A stretch of DNA of 64,000 nt from Laspinema palackyanum D2a (GTDB taxonomy: Bacteria > Cyanobacteriota > Cyanobacteriia > Cyanobacteriales > Laspinemataceae): contig JAMXFF010000022.1 of the NCBI GenBank assembly GCA_025370845.1, positions 60,270 to 124,269 of the forward strand, given 5' to 3'. Shown one piece after another: positions 37,207 to 45,849 of the stretch; position 1 is the stretch's first letter; every line of letters starts with the position of its first letter. The notes beneath the pieces were generated by a model. The model was given only the letters and a program-made list of their open reading frames with translations. It was not told the DNA's origin and did no database searches. The position numbers were made by a program, and so were the translations under genes.

Positions 37207-38763
37207 ATGCACAATTCTATCGATCTAAGTGGCAAACCCTTTCATTTCATCGGCATCGGTGGAATCGGAATGTCAGCGCTTGCCTACATTTTAGCAAAGC
37301 GGCAGGTCCCGGTATTTGGATCCGACATTCGGTCGAGCCATATCACTCAGCGCTTACAAGAAAATGGAGCGCAAATTTTTTGGCGTCAAGATGCCAGCAA
37401 CCTGGATTTTTACCGACAAACCAGCGCCTCAACCGATGAAGCGGCAGTTTTGAGTTCAGCAAACGAGGAGGGGTCTGGCGGTTTACCGGCGATCGCACCG
37501 AAACCCGTAAGATTAACCGCCAACGGCATCCCCTCCGGATTTGATTTGCCGCAAGTGATTTGCTCAACGGCGATCGATGGAGCCAATAGCGAATATCAAG
37601 CCGCCTTAGACTTGGGTTGTCCCATCTTTCACCGCTCCGACTTACTGGCTGCTTTAATATCCGAATATCAAAGTATTGCCGTAGCCGGAACCCACGGGAA
37701 GACGACAACCAGTTCGATGCTGGCTTATGTGCTGTTAAAGGCCGGTTTAGACCCCACGATTGTGGTGGGGGGAGAAGTCAAAGCCTGGGAAGGCAACGCA
37801 AGGCTGGGAGAAGGACCCTATCTAGTGGCAGAAGCGGACGAATCCGATGGGTCCCTTGCCAAACTCTCGGCCAAAATTGGGGTGGTAACCAATATCGAAC
37901 TGGACCATCCGGACCATTATCAGAGCTTGGATCAAGTTATCGAGATTTTTGAAACCTTTAAAGAGCGCTGCACCGATTTAGTGGGATGTATTGATTGCCC
38001 AACCGTGCGCGATCGCCTTCAACCGAGCATCTCCTACAGCCTCGACCTCGCGAACGGTGCAGACTACACCGTAGACTGCATCGCCTATAGAGCCGACGGC
38101 ACCACAGCGAGGGTTTGGGAGAAAGGTCAAATACTCGGACAACTGTCCATTTCCCTACTCGGTGCCCATAACCTGAGTAACGCTCTAGCCGTCGTGGCAG
38201 TCGGACGCTTGGTCGGCTTAGACTTCGCCACCATTGCCCGGGAAATTGCTACATTTGAGGGTGCTTGCCGCAGGTTTGAGACCCGAGGCAAATACAATGA
38301 TATCCAATTTGTCGATGACTATGCCCATCACCCGAGTGAAATTCGGGCCACCCTCCATGCCGCCAGTCTGCAAACCCAAGGATTGCGTTCTCGCGCCAGT
38401 CGCGTTGTCGCCGTATTTCAACCCCATCGGTACAGTCGCACTCGGGCGTTTTTAGCTGAATTTGCTGAATCCTTTAGCGATGCTGATTTAGTGGTGGTGA
38501 CGGATATTTATAGTGCCGGGGAAGCCAATGAATTTCAACTGAGCGGACAACAAGTCGCCGACGAGATCGCCGCTCATCATCCTCGGGTGCATTACAGTCC
38601 TTCTATGTCTGACGTGAGCGAGTTTCTTGGCAAAGCTTTGCTCCCGGGTGACCTCGCCATATTTCTGGGGGCTGGTAATTTGAATCAGATCATTCCGGAA
38701 GTCATGGCATTTCATCAACAGGTCGAGCAAACGGCTCTGGCAGAAGCACGCCATCGAGCTTAA
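37207..38763 (+). CDS. murC: UDP-N-acetylmuramate--L-alanine ligase
   Basis: The 518-residue cytoplasmic enzyme adds the first amino acid, L-Ala, to UDP-MurNAc. The N-terminal Rossmann segment is FHFIGIGGIGMSALAYILAKR, the ATP loop AGTHGKTTTSSM, and the C-terminal domain holds FVDDYAHHPSEI and VFQPHRYSRTRAF. It is longer than typical (~460-490) because of an insertion at about residues 60-110, a Ser/Ala/Pro-rich stretch between the first strand pair. ATG 37207 has an ideal AAGGAG seven bases upstream. murB follows on the same strand, so they probably form an operon. Confidence 0.95.
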   Translation: MHNSIDLSGKPFHFIGIGGIGMSALAYILAKRQVPVFGSDIRSSHITQRLQENGAQIFWRQDASNLDFYRQTSASTDEAAVLSSANEEGSGGLPAIAPKPVRLTANGIPSGFDLPQVICSTAIDGANSEYQAALDLGCPIFHRSDLLAALISEYQSIAVAGTHGKTTTSSMLAYVLLKAGLDPTIVVGGEVKAWEGNARLGEGPYLVAEADESDGSLAKLSAKIGVVTNIELDHPDHYQSLDQVIEIFETFKERCTDLVGCIDCPTVRDRLQPSISYSLDLANGADYTVDCIAYRADGTTARVWEKGQILGQLSISLLGAHNLSNALAVVAVGRLVGLDFATIAREIATFEGACRRFETRGKYNDIQFVDDYAHHPSEIRATLHAASLQTQGLRSRASRVVAVFQPHRYSRTRAFLAEFAESFSDADLVVVTDIYSAGEANEFQLSGQQVADEIAAHHPRVHYSPSMSDVSEFLGKALLPGDLAIFLGAGNLNQIIPEVMAFHQQVEQTALAEARHRA

Positions 38764-38869
38764 GCGCCAGTAATTGTCTAGGGAACTCCGGGCGATCGCT
38801 CCTCGAAATACCCTGGATGATTTACGTTCACAAACAGTGGTCTATAGGGATTTAAGCACCTGGATTATC

Positions 38870-39883
38870 ATGACTCTTTCCTCCGATATACGCATCCTCA
38901 GCCCCTCCGTGGTCAAGCAACCTGCCAAGAATCCACATCTGACTCCAGTGAATGGGGATCGCGAGCGATCCCACTCTATTTATTTAGCCGGAACTGCTTG
39001 TCAGATTAAGTCCAATGTTTCCTTATCAACATTTACCTCTTTTCGGGTTGGGGGTCCTGCTGAATGGTACGTTGCACCGAAACAAATAGAAGAGGTCCAA
39101 GCCTGTTTAGAATGGGCCAGGGCTGAAGGATTGCCCGTGACCTTCTTGGGTGCGGGTTCTAACCTCTTAGTTAGCGATCGCGGCATTCCTGGTTTGGCGA
39201 TTTCTACACGCCATCTGCGCTATAGCCGCTTTAATCCTGAAACCGGACAAGTCACCGTTGCCGCTGGTCAGTCCCTGCCTCGTCTAGCTTGGCAAGCGGC
39301 TCAATTGGGATGGGAAGGACTGGAGTGGGCCGTAGGAATTCCCGGCACCGTCGGGGGAGCCGTTGTGATGAATGCCGGTGCTCATGGCAGTTGTGCCTCG
39401 GAAATCTTAGTGAATACTCAGGTGGTGTCCCGTCAGGGAAGCATCTCCACCCTGACCCCGGAAGAGTTGGGATATAGTTATCGCACCTCGGTTCTCCAAG
39501 GGGGCGATCGCCTAGTCACAGAAGCCACTTTTCAACTCAAACCCGGAGCAGACCCTGCTCGCGTCCAAGCCACTACCTCCGAACAACTCGAACATCGTAA
39601 ATCCACCCAACCCTATCATCTGCCCAGTTGTGGTAGTGTTTTCCGTAATCCTGACGGCTCCCCAGGGGCCGGATGGTTAATTGAGCAAACTGGACTCAAA
39701 GGCTACCAAATCGGCAGTGCTCAGGTTGCCGAACGTCATGCCAACTTTATTGTGAATTGTGGCGGCGCGAAAGCCAGCGATATTTTCCAGCTCATTCGGT
39801 ATGTTCAAGCGCAAGTTGAGCAGCACTGGGCTGTGTTGTTAGAACCAGAAGTTCGCACCATTGGCGAGTTTCAAGCCCTGTAA
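38870..39883 (+). CDS. murB: UDP-N-acetylenolpyruvoylglucosamine reductase
   Basis: The 337-residue FAD enzyme reduces UDP-GlcNAc-enolpyruvate to UDP-MurNAc, the step before MurC. Motifs: [31 protein letters not shown] (FAD site), [37 protein letters not shown] with the catalytic Ser, and the late Glu in [13 protein letters not shown] 38870 is used; ~40 N-terminal residues before the core are poorly conserved. It starts 106 bp after murC; the two are commonly paired in cyanobacteria. Confidence 0.95.
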   Translation: MTLSSDIRILSPSVVKQPAKNPHLTPVNGDRERSHSIYLAGTACQIKSNVSLSTFTSFRVGGPAEWYVAPKQIEEVQACLEWARAEGLPVTFLGAGSNLLVSDRGIPGLAISTRHLRYSRFNPETGQVTVAAGQSLPRLAWQAAQLGWEGLEWAVGIPGTVGGAVVMNAGAHGSCASEILVNTQVVSRQGSISTLTPEELGYSYRTSVLQGGDRLVTEATFQLKPGADPARVQATTSEQLEHRKSTQPYHLPSCGSVFRNPDGSPGAGWLIEQTGLKGYQIGSAQVAERHANFIVNCGGAKASDIFQLIRYVQAQVEQHWAVLLEPEVRTIGEFQAL

Positions 39884-40248
39884 CCTACTAGATTGAGAGG
39901 CGATCGCATCCCATTATTCCCCGTCCCACCCGGTGATCCCCCAGGCTGGGTCAATGGCATACTGCAATTATCGCGTGGTAGTATTGCTAAGGGTAATGCC
40001 CATGATGGTCTGATTCTGACGTTAAAGCGCCAGCGGTTCAGAACTCAACAGTACGGTGAGGCACACCGGAACTGGCTCTTACATCAAGGGCAAAACGCTT
40101 GGAGAAATCGGCACTTGTCTCCTAAAAGTCTCCAAAAATAGGAGAGTATTTTAGGGTCAGTCCCCTTGAAGAACCAAGAATCCACAGCAGCGATCGCGCC
40201 GCTCAATCATGCCAACATCGATTTGAACCCATACAGAGTTAACCCGTT
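39884..40248. other. Intergenic region between murB and ybaB
   Basis: 365 bp. An 82-codon frame starts at a TTG (39893) but has no recognisable domain, and codon use is unlike its neighbours. A second frame over 40045-40150 is also open for about 35 codons. I consider neither a supported gene; a decayed coding fragment is possible. Confidence 0.45.
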
Positions 40249-40599
40249 ATGGCAGGAAAAGGACAGGGAGGATTTGGCTTCGGTCTCGGCAAAATGAAAG
40301 AGCTGACTGAAGCCTTCAAAAAAGCTCAACAAGTACAAGAAGGTGCTAAAAAGCTTCAAGAAGAATTAGATGAACTCGAAGTCATCGGAGAAGCCGGTGG
40401 TGGTTTGGTTAAAGTCGTGCTAAGCGGCAACCAAGAACCCCGTCGGGTCGAAATTTCCCCCGATGCTATGGGGGAAGGAGCCGAAGTGGTTTCCGAACTG
40501 GTTGCCGTTGCGATGACAGATGCGTATAATAAATCCACCGCAACCATGCGCGAACGGATGGAAGAATTAACAGGTGGGCTCAATCTGCCCGGTCTGTAA
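40249..40599 (+). CDS. YbaB/EbfC family nucleoid-associated protein
   Basis: A 116-residue DNA-binding protein. The helical [34 protein letters not shown] segment and [20 protein letters not shown] strands are the family core; YbaB dimers form tweezers that bind DNA without strong specificity. In the common arrangement it lies near recR or dnaX; here it follows murB. ATG 40249. A terminator hairpin follows. Confidence 0.94.
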   Translation: MAGKGQGGFGFGLGKMKELTEAFKKAQQVQEGAKKLQEELDELEVIGEAGGGLVKVVLSGNQEPRRVEISPDAMGEGAEVVSELVAVAMTDAYNKSTATMRERMEELTGGLNLPGL

Positions 40600-40666
40600 C
40601 TGCTATAGCTCAGGCAGTCGTCTTTGTATCGAGTCTAAACCATATCAACTACTTTTCATCAAGATC

Positions 40667-40711
40667 TAGCTGGCTTTCTACTGTGTCAAGTAAGCCAGCT
40701 AATTTTGTTTT
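40667..40711 (+). terminator. Rho-independent terminator after ybaB
   Basis: TAGCTGGCTT (40667-40676) pairs with AAGCCAGCTA (40692-40701) around a 15-nt loop, followed by ATTTTGTTTT. It lies 68 bp beyond the stop codon of ybaB. Confidence 0.75.
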
Positions 40712-40791
40712 AGGCTTTAATTCCGGTTTCAATGGGAGTGATCCCGTTGAAAATCCCGGTAAGATAGAAGGCGATCGCCTGTTTTATTTAT

Positions 40792-40871
40792 TAGACCTCT
40801 TGCAAAAAAAGGATTGATCCCCCCAACCCCCCTTAAGAAGGGGGGCTTTAAAGAATTTTGCAAAAGGTCTA
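40792..40871. mobile_element. 80-bp MITE-like element with TAGACCTCTTGCAAAA ends
   Basis: Left end TAGACCTCTTGCAAAA and right end TTTTGCAAAAGGTCTA are inverted repeats with one mismatch. A G/C hairpin, CCCCCCTT-AAG-AAGGGGGG, lies near the middle (about 40825-40846). The element is non-coding and sits immediately upstream of the phosphatase gene, where it may affect the leader. Confidence 0.7.
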
Positions 40872-40905
40872 TTATCCTCAATCTCCAACTGCGAATAACT
40901 CAGCC

Positions 40906-41397
40906 ATGCCCTATAAACTCTTATTTGTCTGCCTCGGGAATATCTGCCGCTCACCTGCCGCAGAAAATATTATGAACCACCAAATCGCAGGCAGAAATCT
41001 CCAGGGTCAAATTATCTGTGACTCTGCCGGGACTTCCGCTTATCATGTGGGGAGTCCCCCCGATCGCCGCATGGTTGCCGCAGCCAAACAACAGGGACTC
41101 TCATTTATTGGCGAAGCGCGCCGCTTTCATGCTGCCGATTTTCAGAACTTTGACCTAATTTTAGCAATGGATCGGGAAAACTACGCCGATATTATCTCCC
41201 TTGACCCCCAGGGTGAATATCGCCAAAAAGTCCGCATGATGTGTGATTTCTGTCGCGATCGTCCCGAGAAAGAAGTTCCCGACCCCTATTATGGTGGTCC
41301 CGATGGATTTAACAATGTCATCAATCTGCTCATCGATGCCTGTGAAGGGCTTCTGGATTATGTCGTTGAGCAGCAGAATGTGAAAGTGAGTTCCTAA
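40906..41397 (+). CDS. Low-molecular-weight protein-tyrosine phosphatase
   Basis: A 163-residue phosphatase. The P-loop VCLGNICRSPAAE (CX5R with catalytic Cys and Arg) is near the N-terminus, and the general-acid Asp lies in VPDPYYGGPDG. Bacterial members dephosphorylate tyrosine kinases of polysaccharide export or act as arsenate reductase-like enzymes; no exopolysaccharide genes are next to it. ATG 40906 is preferred over an upstream TTG that falls inside the small mobile element. Confidence 0.94.
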   Translation: MPYKLLFVCLGNICRSPAAENIMNHQIAGRNLQGQIICDSAGTSAYHVGSPPDRRMVAAAKQQGLSFIGEARRFHAADFQNFDLILAMDRENYADIISLDPQGEYRQKVRMMCDFCRDRPEKEVPDPYYGGPDGFNNVINLLIDACEGLLDYVVEQQNVKVSS

Positions 41398-41427
41398 CCC
41401 GTCCAGAATGTCGATTCAGACAGCCTA

Positions 41428-41553
41428 TTAGGGAACTCCCAAAAATAAAACCGCCAAAATGTTCGTAGTGACTCCTTCAGGAGTCATCTTTAAAGAAACC
41501 CCTGAAGGGGTTACTACGAACGTTTGGATAATTTATTTTTTGGAGTTCCCTAA
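41428..41553. mobile_element. 126-bp MITE-like element with TTAGGGAACTCC ends
   Basis: TTAGGGAACTCCC at 41428 and GGAGTTCCCTAA at 41542-41553 are inverted, and the similarity continues inward over ~39 bp through AAAAATAAA and GTTCGTAGT. Two internal palindromes share the TTCA/TGAA loop: GACTCC-TTCA-GGAGTC and AACCCC-TGAA-GGGGTT. The relative inside 24174-24410 has the same core in the opposite orientation. Confidence 0.75.
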
Positions 41554-41596
41554 AGCTCCTTCATTCAATCACATTAGCGGGACAGTGTATCTTGTT

Positions 41597-42247
41597 TCAT
41601 TGATTTTCCTGAGCATTTTCCAACAGTCTCACCCCCCACAACAAGGTAAAGGCGATGACAGTCATCATCAGCACCAGTTGATTGGCGCGTTGATAATCCT
41701 GCATCTGTACGGCATCATAAATAGCCAGGGGTAAGGTTTGGGTGCGCCCGGGAATACTGCCTGCCACCATCAGCGTTGCGCCAAATTCCCCTAACCCTCG
41801 GGCAATACTTAACCCCAATCCAGCCAATACTCCCCGATAGGCTAAGGGTAAACTAATCAGCCATAAGACTTCGAGTTCCGATGCGCCTAAAGTGCGGGCG
41901 GCGTCTTCCAGTTCAGGATTGACAGTGGCGATCGCCACCCTTGTGGATTCCACCATTAATGGGAGTGCTACCACCGTCGAGGCGATCGCCGCAGCTTGCC
42001 AAGTAAATAATAACTGAATTCCCAAAACTTCCTGAATCGGACTCCCTCTTCCTAATGCCAGCAATAACCCATAACCCACCACACTCGGAGGCAGCACCAA
42101 GGGTAAATTTAACACCGTGGAAACCAGCAGTTGTCCTGGAAATCGGGTTCGGGCTAACAGAATACCCAGTCCCAAACCCAAAATCAAAATCAACAAACTC
42201 GCAATTCCTGTCACCTGCAACGACAAAATTAAAGGCTGCCAAATCAT
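41597..42247 (-). CDS. modB: Molybdate ABC transporter permease
   Basis: A 216-residue inner-membrane protein with five or six hydrophobic segments. It shows LPLVLPPSVVGYGLL and the EAA-like coupling loop DAARTLGASELEVLW...LSIARGLGEFGATLMVAG, typical of ModB. It forms the channel for molybdate uptake. ATG 42247 is 5 bp after the modA stop, so the genes are co-translated. No modC ATPase follows, so the energising subunit must come from elsewhere. Confidence 0.93.
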   Translation of the reverse strand: MIWQPLILSLQVTGIASLLILILGLGLGILLARTRFPGQLLVSTVLNLPLVLPPSVVGYGLLLALGRGSPIQEVLGIQLLFTWQAAAIASTVVALPLMVESTRVAIATVNPELEDAARTLGASELEVLWLISLPLAYRGVLAGLGLSIARGLGEFGATLMVAGSIPGRTQTLPLAIYDAVQMQDYQRANQLVLMMTVIAFTLLWGVRLLENAQENQ

Positions 42248-42252
42248 TTAAT

Positions 42253-43056
42253 TCAGTCCTCACTCGGTAGCCTAAATCCATAATTTTGCATCAAAGGTCT
42301 ACCTTGAGGACCATTAATAAATCGAGCAAAATCCTGGGCAATTTCTGGATGAGGAGCCGCTTTCGGGATGACTAACATCTGCACAAGAGGCTGATGTAAC
42401 GCTTCTGGAATTAAGACCCATTGACCCGGACGATTCAGGCTAATTGATAAAGCGGCGATCGCCACATCCACATTCCCCGATTCCGCATACTGCTGGGCTT
42501 GTCTAATATTTTCCCCCAGTACCAACTTCGGCTGAATTTCATCCCAAATTCCCACGGATTGTAAAGCTTCTTTGGCGGCTACTCCGTAGGGAGCATGATC
42601 GGGATTCGCGATCGCAACTCGTTTAATCTCGGGCCGGGTCAAATCCTGAAGTTGTTGCAGATTCAAGGTACTATCTTCTCGATGCCAAAGGGTAATTCTT
42701 CCCACCCCATAAAGTGCCTTGGTCTCAGAAATAACCACCCCTTTTTTATCTAAATCTTCCACAAATTTTTGATTAGCAGCGGCAAATAAATCCACCGGCG
42801 CACCCTGGGCAATTTGTTGAGCCAGTTGTCCCGTTGAACCGAGATTAAATACCACTTGATGTCCCGTTTCCTCTTCCCAAAGTTGAGCAATTTTGGGAAA
42901 CACAGCATTCAAATCTGAAGCAGCAGAAACCGTTAGCGTCACAGTGGCAGAGGATGAGTCAGTCGGCTGTGTTTCCGGAGAACTGCCACAAGCGACCAGA
43001 AGTGCGAGCAGGGCAAAACCCATAGACCTGAGCGGTTTTCGCCGATGTTGTCCCAT
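42253..43056 (-). CDS. modA: Molybdate ABC transporter substrate-binding lipoprotein
   Basis: A 267-residue periplasmic binding protein. The N-terminal signal ends in a lipobox (LLVAC, Cys 23). Then come VSAASDLNAVFPKIAQLWEEETGHQVVFNLGSTGQLAQQI, the ModA molybdate-site Ser residues, and FINGPQGRPLMQNYGF at the C-terminus. It delivers molybdate (or tungstate) to ModB. ATG 43056. Divergent from frmA across a 305-bp gap that holds a two-hairpin repeat. Confidence 0.94.
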   Translation of the reverse strand: MGQHRRKPLRSMGFALLALLVACGSSPETQPTDSSSATVTLTVSAASDLNAVFPKIAQLWEEETGHQVVFNLGSTGQLAQQIAQGAPVDLFAAANQKFVEDLDKKGVVISETKALYGVGRITLWHREDSTLNLQQLQDLTRPEIKRVAIANPDHAPYGVAAKEALQSVGIWDEIQPKLVLGENIRQAQQYAESGNVDVAIAALSISLNRPGQWVLIPEALHQPLVQMLVIPKAAPHPEIAQDFARFINGPQGRPLMQNYGFRLPSED

Positions 43057-43361
43057 AGTTGTCGTGGTTGACCTGATTCTGCATCCTGTTATTATACTGG
43101 CATCCTACTAAAATACTTGCACAATCAGCAGTTTAGGGTTGGGAGTATCTGCAAAAACCCACACCCTGAAGGGTGGGCCTACACAGACTAAGCCAGGGGG
43201 CGCGGGTTACTGTATAAAAACGACTTTTGATAATCTGAACTCATTTTTTGATGGATTTGTCAACCCCTACTTTCCCCAAAAATTCCGAGTTTAGGGTAGA
43301 TTTTCCGCTAGAATTAACAGGACTACTTATTCTCACAAAACAAAACAAACACGAGATAATT
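43057..43361. promoter_or_regulatory. Divergent region between modA and frmA
   Basis: 305 bp carrying the two-hairpin repeat (reverse orientation) at 43153-43208. The frame open upstream of frmA to 43248 shows no family sequence. GTTGTCCCATAGTTGTC and similar short repeats lie next to modA. No ModE-type site is recognisable by eye. Confidence 0.45.
43153..43208 (-). repeat. Two-hairpin repeat unit, copy 2 (reverse)
   Basis: Read on the minus strand: AACCCGCGCCCCCTGGCTT, then a GTCTGTGTAGG linker, then CCCACCC-TTCA-GGGTGTGGG and TTTTT. It matches copies at 15104 and 49156 in layout. Hairpin 1 is degraded here, while hairpin 2 keeps the TTCA loop and T-run. It points from frmA toward modA. Confidence 0.7.
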
Positions 43362-44477
43362 ATGGACGTACAAGCCGCCGTTGCTTGGCAAGCCGATAAA
43401 CCTTTAAGTTTAGAAACCGTACAACTTGACGGTCCCAAAGCCGGAGAAGTTATGGTGGAAATCAAAGCGACCGGCGTTTGTCATACCGATGCCTATACTC
43501 TATCGGGAGCCGACCCGGAGGGACTGTTTCCAGCTATTTTGGGCCATGAAGGGGCGGGAGTTGTTGTGGAAGTCGGCGAGGAAGTCAAAAGCCTTAAAGT
43601 AGGCGATCGCGTCATTCCCCTCTATACCCCTGAATGTCGTCAATGCAAATACTGTCTCAGTAATAAAACCAACCTCTGTCAAGCAATCAGAGCCACCCAA
43701 GGCAAAGGAGTCATGCCTGATGGCACCAGTCGCTTCTCCCTCAACGGTGAAAAAATCCATCACTACATGGGAACTTCCACCTTTGCTAACTTCACCGTTC
43801 TACCAGAAATCGCCGTTGCCAAAATCCGGGACGACGCCCCGTTCGAGAAAGTCTGTCTGATTGGTTGTGGCGTCACGACTGGCATCGGCGCAGTCATCAA
43901 CACCGCCAAAGTCGAACCCGGGTCAAATGTCGTCGTCTTTGGATTAGGAGGAATTGGACTCAACGTCATCCAAGGATCGCGGTTAGTGGGAGCCAACCAA
44001 ATTATTGGCATTGACCTCAATCCCGCCAAACGGGACCTCGCTGAAAAATTTGGCATGACTCATTTCATCAACCCCAACGATGTAGATGATGTTGTTGCAG
44101 CCATCATCGACCTCACCGATGGCGGTGCGGACTATAGCTTTGAATGTATCGGCAACGTCAACGTCATGCGTCAGGCCCTCGAATGCTGTCATAAAGGCTG
44201 GGGCGAATCTGTAATCATTGGCGTCGCCGGGGCGGGCCAAGAAATTAGGACCCGTCCCTTCCAACTCGTCACGGGTCGAGTTTGGCGAGGAACCGCCTTT
44301 GGTGGAGCCAAAGGTCGCCGGGATGTGCCTAAAATCGTCGATTGGTACATGGATGGTAAAATCGACATCGATAGTCTGGTCTCCCATGTTATCCCCGTCA
44401 ATCGTATCAATGAGGCTTTTGACCTGATGCATAACGGGGAAGGCATTCGCACCGTTGTTACCTTCCCGGAATCATGA
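43362..44477 (+). CDS. frmA: S-(hydroxymethyl)glutathione dehydrogenase / class III alcohol dehydrogenase
   Basis: The 371-residue zinc enzyme oxidises the glutathione adduct of formaldehyde to S-formylglutathione with NAD. Catalytic zinc ligands lie in [13 protein letters not shown] and LGHEGAGVV. The four Cys of the structural zinc site are in [17 protein letters not shown], and the NAD loop is [12 protein letters not shown]. Class III specificity is supported by the closely family-like N-terminus [17 protein letters not shown] 43362. Its stop overlaps the start of fghA by 4 bp, so the pair forms a formaldehyde detoxification operon. Confidence 0.96.
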   Translation: MDVQAAVAWQADKPLSLETVQLDGPKAGEVMVEIKATGVCHTDAYTLSGADPEGLFPAILGHEGAGVVVEVGEEVKSLKVGDRVIPLYTPECRQCKYCLSNKTNLCQAIRATQGKGVMPDGTSRFSLNGEKIHHYMGTSTFANFTVLPEIAVAKIRDDAPFEKVCLIGCGVTTGIGAVINTAKVEPGSNVVVFGLGGIGLNVIQGSRLVGANQIIGIDLNPAKRDLAEKFGMTHFINPNDVDDVVAAIIDLTDGGADYSFECIGNVNVMRQALECCHKGWGESVIIGVAGAGQEIRTRPFQLVTGRVWRGTAFGGAKGRRDVPKIVDWYMDGKIDIDSLVSHVIPVNRINEAFDLMHNGEGIRTVVTFPES

Positions 44478-45322
44478 CCCTTACCCTAAATCAGCAGAAT
44501 CGTTCCTTTGGTGGAACTACCCAGTTTTATCAGCATTCCTCCCAATGCTGCAATGCTCCAATGCGCTTCTCGGTTTATATTCCTCCCCAAGCAGCCCAGC
44601 AGCCGGTTCCCATTCTGTATTGGCTATCAGGGCTAACTTGTACAGAGGAAAACTTTATGAGTAAGGCTGGGGCGCAACGTCTAGCCGCCCAATATGGCTT
44701 GCTATTGGTCGCCCCAGATACCAGTCCCCGCAATCTGGGACTTCCAGGAGAAGAGGACCGCTGGGATTTCGGGAGTGGGGCCAGCTTTTATGTCGATGCG
44801 ACGGAATTGCCCTGGGCTAAACATTATCAGATGTACCGCTATGTCACAGAGGAACTTCCCCTCCTGATTGAGGAGAATTTCCCAGTGGATCCGACTCGTC
44901 AGAGTATTTTCGGTCATTCGATGGGGGGACATGGGGCGCTGATCTGTGCCTTACGCAATCCCTCCCGTTATCAGTCAGTCTCCGCCTTCGCCCCCATTAC
45001 AGCCCCCATGTGTTGTCCTTGGGGGGAAACGGCATTTCGAGGCTATTTGGGGGAGAATCGTCAAACTTGGGCTGCCTATGATGCCAGTGAGTTAGTGAAG
45101 ACTTCGGCTTGGCAGCGTCCGATTTTGGTTGATCAAGGGGACGCGGATTCATTTTTGGCCCAAGGTCAGTTATTGCCCGAACGGTTTGAGACTGCTTGTC
45201 AGCAGGCTGGTATTGACCTCCGGTTACGGATGCAACCAGGATACGATCATAGTTATTACTTTATTGCCAGCTTCATCGATGACCATCTCCGCCATCATGC
45301 GGAGGCGTTAGGTTGTTTTTAG
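44474..45322 (+). CDS. fghA: S-formylglutathione hydrolase
   Basis: A 282-residue alpha/beta hydrolase that releases formate and glutathione from S-formylglutathione, the step after FrmA. The nucleophile elbow is [10 protein letters not shown], the acid lies in [10 protein letters not shown], and the His in [27 protein letters not shown] is a family hallmark. ATG 44474 overlaps the frmA stop (ATGA), indicating translational coupling. Confidence 0.96.
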   Translation: MTLTLNQQNRSFGGTTQFYQHSSQCCNAPMRFSVYIPPQAAQQPVPILYWLSGLTCTEENFMSKAGAQRLAAQYGLLLVAPDTSPRNLGLPGEEDRWDFGSGASFYVDATELPWAKHYQMYRYVTEELPLLIEENFPVDPTRQSIFGHSMGGHGALICALRNPSRYQSVSAFAPITAPMCCPWGETAFRGYLGENRQTWAAYDASELVKTSAWQRPILVDQGDADSFLAQGQLLPERFETACQQAGIDLRLRMQPGYDHSYYFIASFIDDHLRHHAEALGCF

Positions 45323-45849
45323 GAGCTTGGGGTGAGTTGCAGCGGGTAGAGTCAACTGGGGAATTCTGCCGCATGATGCGATCGCAAAGCGTCTCAATCA
45401 AGGAGAATCGCTTCTCAACCTGTACCACTCCATCTTTGACGAAAGCTGCATCAACAGGCGGTTGCCAGCCTGGATAAGGCCGACCATGACACCTGCTAGA
45501 AAACTGAAACTGATTGCAGGTTGTTGGGGGCGATCTCGTTGAATAACATCCCCCCGCCTAAAATATATTGCCAACAATGCCAATGCTTTAAACGCTCTGG
45601 ATCTCTACTCTGTGGCGAAAGCATCTGCAAATGCCCTCAAAGATTTACCAGAACCGGATTTATTTTATCGAGGGTGGACTCACAACGCCTGATTTTGGGG
45701 AGAAAACTGCTGGCGATCTCTGGGTCTCAACGATTGTTTGGTTACCAATGCCGCTCCACTTGAGAGAGAAAAAATGTTATTTTAGTGGTAAGACAACAGA
45801 TTAATAATTAATTGGCTCTGTAGAATTAAGCTAAAGAGGAAGTGACATT
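45323..45849. other. Intergenic region with short open pieces, possibly gene remnants
   Basis: 527 bp between fghA and the AT-rich gene. Short frames are open in several phases; for example, a ~50-codon stretch around 45540-45690 on the plus strand with plausible composition ends in a stop. No complete gene or domain is recognisable. Interrupted frames beside a probable acquired gene suggest decayed DNA. GAGGAAG before 45850 is the next gene's ribosome-binding site. Confidence 0.45.

Larger units (their letters stand above)
40600..40905. other. Intergenic space with a terminator and a MITE-like element
   Basis: 306 bp between ybaB and the phosphatase gene. It contains the terminator at 40667-40711 and the small element at 40792-40871, whose right end lies 35 bp before the phosphatase ATG. 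No gene. Confidence 0.6.

Noticed and set aside
39893..40141. 82-codon frame after murB
   Set aside because: TTG start, no ribosome-binding site, no domain, and competing open frames on the same strand.
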